Assembly: GCA_018105865.1 (NCBI GenBank)
Contig: CM030866.1
Coordinates: 2,497,691 to 2,561,690 of the forward strand
From: Metaphire vulgaris
Taxonomy: Eukaryota > Annelida > Clitellata > Crassiclitellata > Megascolecidae
Direction of reading: 5' to 3'
DNA length: 64,000 nt
Shown here: in pieces, positions 58,592 to 64,000 of the stretch
How the letters are laid out: each line of letters begins with the position of its first letter
Numbering within the stretch: position 1 is the stretch's first letter
Translations under genes and position numbers: made by a program
The notes under the pieces: generated by a model
Databases searched by the model: none
The model's input: only the letters and a program-made list of their open reading frames with translations
Told to the model about the DNA's origin: nothing

Positions 58592-58662
58592 CAGCTAATC
58601 AGTTCTCTTGAGGCTGTCCTGTATAACTATATATTGGACAGTTTCAAAGAACTGATTAGCTG
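58592..58662. repeat. Inverted repeat (hairpin)
   Basis: CAGCTAATCAGTTCTCTTGA..CTGTCC pairs with GGACAG..CAAAGAACTGATTAGCTG across a 16-nt loop. Confidence 0.7.
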
Positions 58663-59397
58663 GCCAATGTGAGCAAAAATCTTTACTGTTTGACTGCATG
58701 TTGCCTTAGTTTTCTCTATTATGTCTTTGTAGTGGTAAGGAAGCAAGGGGATTGTCTCGAGGTTGTACAAGATATAATTCCAGGGAGAAGACCAATGAAA
58801 AAGTTCGTTGCCAACACGTAAACCGGCGGTGAATCCACGAGAGAAGGCCAATGATAACCTGGCTCAACAGCATCCAAACTTGGACGGGGCTTTTAGCATA
58901 CCAAGCCACGAGGGCAACTAACGATAGACAGCAATGGAAAGGGATAAGTCCATAGTGTGAACAACCCTCGGGGCGAGGAAGATTGAAGAAGATCATCCGC
59001 TCATTTTGTGTCTAGTATGCCATCTTGTCAACTCAACTGCCATTTGGTCAGAAGTCATTTATCCAACGCTTCTTGGGAACTCTCCACCACCCAAAAAGCA
59101 GAGAATTCTTTGCACTTCCAGAGAGATACAAATTCTATCGTGGAAGACCAATTTCTCGTGGATTCACTGCCGGTTTACATGTTAGCAACGAACGTTTTCA
59201 TCACACCGAGTCTCTTCGGTCATTATCAACGTTGTCAACAGCACCAGTGAATGGCCTTTGCTATGGTTACAGTGCTAAATAATCTGCACTTTTCTATTGA
59301 TGGAAAATGCTAAACGACTAAAGAAACTGTGAAAAGACTATTGCTATGCTTTTAAAGTGCATAACTAAATGTTTACAGTGTAACAGTCTGTTGTTTA

Positions 59398-60140
59398 AAG
59401 TCATCATGGATAGACTGGCCTTCGTATCCGAAGAATATGGTATGAGGATTAACACCAAAAGACGAAAGTGATGGTCATCAGTAAAGAGCAAGGAAAAGAG
59501 GCAAACATCACAATCTATGGACAGCACAATCTATGGACAGAAGGTAGAACAAGTGAAACAATTCTGCTACCTTGGCAGCCTTATTACGGAAGATGCCAGA
59601 TGTCAAAGCGAAATAAGAAGGAGAATTGCAATGGGAAAGGAAGCATTCTACCAAATGAAGGAAATAATGAGGAGTAATCTCGATAAAGGGCTAAAGAAGA
59701 GAATGATTAAAACACTGATATGGAGTGTGGTGTTATATGGCTCAGAGACATGGACGATGAGAAAAGACGACATCAGAAGACTGGAGGCGTTCGAGATGTG
59801 GATATGGAGGCGAATGGAAAGAATAAGTTGGACACAGCATATATCCAATAAAGAAGTCCTAGATATCGTGGAAGAGAAAAAGACAATAATACAAACAATA
59901 AAACAAAGGCAAAGGAACTGGATGGGCCACATTTTAAGAGGAGAATCGTTGTTCAAAACAATACTGGAAGGGCACATGGGGGTAAAATAAACAGAGGAAG
60001 ACCACGTACATCACTACTGCACTGGATGATGACAAAAGACGGATACAAAGGATTAAAGACCCAAGCTGCTGACAGAGATAGATGGCGCCAATGGGAATCA
60101 GGACCTGCTTCCGGGCAGAGAACTTAAAGAAGAAGAAGAA
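59398..60140 (+). mobile_element. LINE reverse transcriptase C-terminal fragment
   Basis: Begins MDRLAFVSEEYGMRIN, then with a frame change KQFCYLGSLITEDARCQSEI, RRIAMGKEAFYQMKE, LIWSVVLYGSETWTM, RRLEAFEMWIWRRMERISW and QRQRNWMGHILRG. This is the standard region after the YADD motif in RTE/jockey-like non-LTR elements. It ends in a GAA repeat (60,126-60,143). It is 5'-truncated, as is usual for LINEs. Confidence 0.75.
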
Positions 60141-60143
60141 GAA

Positions 60144-60570
60144 GTTTAAAGTGAACCTTTGAGAAAAGTGTGATAATAAACTTATTTAATGTGACAAACT
60201 GTTTTAATCATAAATGTGATTGCAATAAATAGAAATTTGTGCTACCGTAGGAGTAGGAGGAATAGTAATGGGTTTATCAAATTTAAAGAGAACCAGCTTA
60301 GCTGGTTTCTTGTAGCTGCAATCAACTTTACAAGTTCCAATTAGGCTACTGCTAAGAAAACCAAATGTTAATTAATGGAAACAGAAAACTTCTTGCAAAT
60401 GGATTCAGTTACCCTGTGTGACTGTAAATCTAGGTCCTATTCGAAACGCCAAGTGACTCTGAGAGTAAGGTTATCGAAACCTTACAGTGGTGTGAAAAAG
60501 TCTTGCATCATCTGGATTATTAAGCAAATTTCGAAATTTTGAAATATTTACCTAATTTTTCATATAACTT
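60144..60570. other. Stretch without recognised features
   Basis: AT-rich, no open frame or repeat recognised. Confidence 0.5.
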
Positions 60571-60574
60571 GACT

Positions 60575-60750
60575 AAGTGGCGGCTCCACAGGGGGGCCCG
60601 TGCCCCCTATTGAGTGCCTGGCCCCCAGTGGCCACCCAGTTGGGACCCTATACTTAATGCTACATACATTAAACAACAAATGGTTGTCCCCCATGATTAG
60701 AAGTTGCCACTCCAACGCCCCCCACTTGCCAAATCCTAGAGCCGCCACTG
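60575..60750. mobile_element. hAT-type MITE (CAGTGGCGGCTCTAGG family)
   Basis: Ends AAGTGGCGGCTCC / CTAGAGCCGCCACTG; duplication ACTTGACT/ACTTGACA. Confidence 0.7.
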
Positions 60751-61349
60751 ACTTGACAGCATGATTTAAAGTAGCTTAGTTCATTGTGAAGACCAAACAG
60801 TAGCGGGTCTAGCCGGAAAAAAGGGGGGGGGTGTTGGCGCTATGTCCTAGTGGGCTGTCCATTAATTATGTCAATTTATGGGCAATTTTTTGACCCCCTT
60901 GTCAACTGTAAACTTCCAGTTACCCCCTCCAATAATTACGTCAAATTTCACAAGAGAATTGCAGTGGATCTTGCAATGATGCCTTTGCGCTAGCACATTT
61001 TGGCCCAGTTCCCCTCGAATTTGTCGCTTTTTTCTACTTAAATATTTCTTACACTCTTGAAATGAAAAGGGTTAAGTCTATGCGTAAAGCATCGAAGTGC
61101 ATAGCAGTGCATCACTAACCTCCACTAAACTTTGAAAGACAGTGTGACGAGCAAAATGGTCATAACTGGCACTTTGGCGCTTCTCAGCCTCGGCGCCCGA
61201 GGGCATTTGCCCCCTCCCCCGCCGTCGTTACCCCACTGCGCCAAAGGTGACTTTTAATAAGCGTAATAGGGCGGGGAAATAGAGTGTTAATAAAATACCG
61301 ATTCTCTTAGCTACGCCACTTTAAAAGGTATTCAGCTTTCAATTAGTAA

Positions 61350-61576
61350 TTGGCGTAGCCAGGCAGTGGTGGTTCCAGGACTTGGCAAGTGGGGGGGCTG
61401 TTGGGGTGGCAACTTCTAATCATTGTGGGGGCAACCATTTGTTGTTAGGTATGTAGTTTTAAGTATAGGTCCCAACAGGGGGCCAGACACTCAATAGGGG
61501 CACGGGCACCCCCTGTGCAACCGCCACTGTAGCCACGGGTCCTCCCACCCCAATATCCCGTAATCCTGGCTACGCC
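61350..61576. mobile_element. Nested hAT-type MITEs
   Basis: Outer ends TGGCGTAGCCAGG / CCTGGCTACGCCATTG with AATTAGT on both sides. Inside the left end sits a CAGTGGTGGTTCCAGG element (61,364-61,529) with its own duplication TAGCCAGG/TAGCCACG. Confidence 0.7.
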
Positions 61577-61867
61577 ATTGCAATTAGTGATATTAAAAGG
61601 TAAAACCGTGGAACGCCATCTGAACCCCTTCCAGGCGGTTTATATTAAAATTACTTATACCGTTGGAAAGGCCTCGAAGAGTAGTATCTAATGGTATAAA
61701 TATAAAGTTATTTCGTCCTGTTATAGATCGAATTCAAACACCATATTCAGCCACTATCTTTAGCAGCCATTGCTACAATGATATCAATCGCTATTGCAAA
61801 CAAAGGCCTTCACCTCCTGCATTTAAAACGCCTCATCCATGAGAACCTCGTTATTACATAATGCTAA

Positions 61868-62014
61868 CAGTGGCGTATTTACCATTAGGCCATTTGGGCC
61901 ATGCCCCCCTTTGGTCTTGGCCTAGCCTGTCCCCATGCAGACTCCCCTTTATAAGCTCGCACTTCGCGCGCGCCATGGGCTGCCCCCCATACCAAAATTC
62001 TAAATACGCCACTG
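61868..62014. mobile_element. hAT-type MITE copy E1 (CAGTGGCGTATTTACC family)
   Basis: Ends CAGTGGCGTATTTACC / CTAAATACGCCACTG. Left flank AATGCTAA, right flank CCAGTCGG: not a duplication on its own (see E2). Confidence 0.75.
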
Positions 62015-62367
62015 CCAGTCGGTGCCTACAAGGAATCTGGACCCGCATTTTGGATATCTATCAGGTGTCTGATTGCTTTAAAGGTTTTAAAATCTATACA
62101 ATGTATAGCCACCATTATTATATTGCCAACATAGACACATTAATAAGGTAGAAAGTGACGGACTTTTCTAGTCCACTGACATCACTGCAAAGCGTTTGAG
62201 GGTTCTAAAGAGAAATTTGGGTGAAAAATCGACATGAATTTTTGGGTCGCCTGAAAATTTTTCACGAAAATACCCTGGACTATAGTCCAGGGTATTTTTT
62301 CGAAATTTGAGCGAAAATTTGTGGTGTTGTAGGGCTTTCATATTTGCACCGATTGAAGCCCAGTCGG

Positions 62368-62434
62368 CAGTGGCGTATTTACCATTTGGCCATTTGGGCC
62401 ATGCCCCCTTACCAAAATTCTAAATACGCCACTG
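62368..62434. mobile_element. hAT-type MITE copy E2, internally deleted
   Basis: Same ends as E1, 67 bp. Left flank CCAGTCGG, right flank AATGCTAA, the reverse of the order around E1. Confidence 0.75.
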
Positions 62435-62470
62435 AATGCTAATAATGCACAGGATTTGTGCAGATTCAAA

Positions 62471-62776
62471 GGTAAAACCGTGGGATGCCACCTGAACCCT
62501 TCCAGACGGTTTATATTAGAAATACTTATACCGTTGGAAAGGTCTCGACGAGTAGTATCCAACGACATAAAAATATTAAAAAAAATTATTTTAATAATTT
62601 TATTTAGACTATAAAAATATCGCTGTTACAACGGCCTGCGTGTTTATTTTCCGTAAACCGGCAGAAGGTGTATGAATATGAATCGCGTGACTGCGCCTGT
62701 GGTTAATCAGGCCGATGGGTTAATCTACTCACACGTGACCTGACTACAGTAATGAATATTCATATTCATGTGACTT
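62471..62776. mobile_element. Left half of the foldback element
   Basis: Matches 48,991-49,294 up to GTGACTTATG, where a LINE sequence begins. The right arm is absent. Confidence 0.75.
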
Positions 62777-63702
62777 ATGTAGGTTGTATAATATCCCCAC
62801 GTCTGTTTAATATAATAGCAGAAATGATAATGCGTGTGGCTTTGGAAGGGTTCAAAGGGGGATGCAAAGTTGGTGGACTAACCATTAATAATCTAAGGTA
62901 TGCAGACGATGTGGTTTTGCTGGCATCGAGCGCACAGGAACTTCAAGAACTAGTAAGCAGAGTGGAACAAGCGAGTGCGAAATATGGGCTACAAATAAAT
63001 GTAAATAAATCAAAAGTAATGACAACTAACGGAGACAAAGTTTCCATCAGAGTAGATCAGAAGGTAATGGAACAAGTGGGAAAGTTTACATATCTTGGCA
63101 CGATTATATCAGAAGACTGCTCCTAGAGGAAGAAATAAAGGCCAGATTGACAAAAGGAAGGGTTGCCATCAGAAAAATGAAGAACATTTGGAAAGACAAT
63201 AATATCAGCATGAGAACAAAGAAGAGGATAATCGAGAGTGTTGCATGGAGTACAGCATCATATGGATGTGAAAGTTGGACTCTGAAAAGAAAAATACAGA
63301 GAAGAATAGAAGCTTTTGAAATGTACTCATTACGTACCATGCAAAGCATAAGCTGGAGAGATAGGAAAACCAATGAGGAGGTTTTGAAAATGTCAGGCAC
63401 GGAAAGACGTTTCCTCAACATGTGCAAAAGAAGGAAGCTGCAATACTTCGGACACGTACAGCGGAACAGCGACACTAGGTCAACATTGGAGAGGACAATC
63501 CAACAAGGAATGATGTCGGGAACTAGACGAAGAGGGCGACCAGGGAGACGATGGGCGGATGACGTGGAAGAGTGGACTGGAATGAAAATGTCAGCAGCAG
63601 TCAAGAAGACAGAAGATCGACATGGCTGGAGGAATGAAATTCATGCTGTCACCTTAACTTCAGTTCATGAAGGAACAAGGAGAAGATGATGATGATGATG
63701 AT
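62777..63702 (+). mobile_element. 5'-truncated LINE with YADD reverse transcriptase
   Basis: Starts inside the reverse transcriptase (VGCIISPRLFNIIAEM), with LRYADDVVLLASSAQEL carrying the catalytic YADD, then VNKSKVM and FTYLGTIISEDCS. After a one-base frame change it continues RVAIRKMKNIWK, ASYGCESWTL, RRIEAFEMYSLRTMQSISW and RRRGRPGRRWADDVEEW, and ends in (GAT)n. Related to the fragment at 59.4 kb. The 5' truncation and 3' simple repeat fit target-primed insertion into the foldback element. Confidence 0.75.
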
Positions 63703-63704
63703 AT

Positions 63705-63790
63705 GTAGGGCTGCGCCGAGTAACTCGAGTAACGCGAGTACTCGACTCCAAATTGGAGTCGAGTAATTTTTTTGGAGTCGAGTACTCGCA
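63705..63790 (+). mobile_element. Probable DNA-transposon end
   Basis: TAGGGCTGCGCCGAGTAACT, followed by repeated ACTCGAGTA/GAGTCGAGTA blocks, resembles the TAGRGCTG start of some hAT-superfamily elements. The other end is outside the window. Confidence 0.4.
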
Positions 63791-64000
63791 TAGAATAACT
63801 AAATAAAGAATAGAATAGATAAATAAAGAATAACCAAAGAATTTCATTAAAAATTTGGCCTACCGTTTTGTGAATACACGCTTGAATATCCGAAGAAATT
63901 GATATGTAACTGTATCTAGTGTTCTGCTTTGGTTAAATGAGGGCCATGAGGCAAGTAATACGCATTATGTGACGTGTAACGTTTGCAAATCATGTATTTC

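Noticed and set aside
59008..59282. Two overlapping plus-strand frames (for example REFFALPERYKFYRGRP)
   Set aside because: Partly protein-like, but part of it is repeated in inverted orientation nearby, so it is more likely repeat DNA; no splice support.

Overview
The window is eukaryotic nuclear DNA from a metazoan. Genes are split by GT..AG introns, non-coding DNA is dense with microsatellites and short DNA transposons, and the one clearly recognisable gene is the animal polarity gene scribble. The repeat landscape (hAT-type MITEs, L2-like LINE/SINE tails, a Helitron, very frequent TAGGCCTA palindromes) would fit a marine invertebrate deuterostome such as an echinoderm or hemichordate. That placement is inference only; the sequence does not prove the phylum.

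Left part (1-29,080). This is repeat-rich intergenic DNA with many hAT-like MITEs, nine or more of them with perfect 8-bp target duplications. Spread through it are tiny multi-exon genes that I reconstruct from splice sites, reading phase and protein features. Gene C (minus, 1,756-3,989), gene A (plus, 5,937-7,918) and gene B (plus, 12,162-14,209) each encode a signal peptide, a short ectodomain, one C-terminal membrane span and a short tail. In each, the intron before the membrane exon is in phase 1. A and C are clear paralogues in a head-to-head inverted duplication, with a Helitron remnant between them. All three have an RFX X-box-like site in the same orientation 151-173 bp before the ATG. 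Gene D (8,670-9,835) and fragments E (16.2-16.9 kb), F (24.8 kb) and G (minus, 19.1-20.0 kb) are weaker candidates of similar type. A 100-N gap lies at 29,080-29,179.

Middle part (29,180-49,000). This holds a large part of a scribble homologue on the plus strand: PDZ2, PDZ3, PDZ4, the region after PDZ4 and an apparent stop at 44,612. The leucine-rich repeats and PDZ1 are not in the window. PDZ4 and later exons are mostly clean, but the exons from 30.7 to 35.2 kb carry repeated single-base indels in homopolymers. Introns hold a non-LTR-like reverse transcriptase remnant (39.1-40.8 kb), L2/CR1-type LINE ends, tRNA-derived SINEs and tiny TTAA-flanked MITEs.

Right part (49,000-64,000). No host gene is recognised. 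It has a foldback element with about 190-bp arms (49.0-49.5 kb), a 5.6-kb array of about 49 copies of a roughly 115-bp unit (52.7-58.35 kb), fragments of LINEs with a YADD reverse transcriptase (59.4-60.1 and 62.8-63.7 kb), nested hAT MITEs, and a pair of MITE copies whose flanking 8-mers indicate composite (macro-transposon) movement.

The most unusual content is the set of small type I membrane protein genes with a common promoter site, a 14-nt motif shared inside MITE families with different termini, and the minisatellite array.
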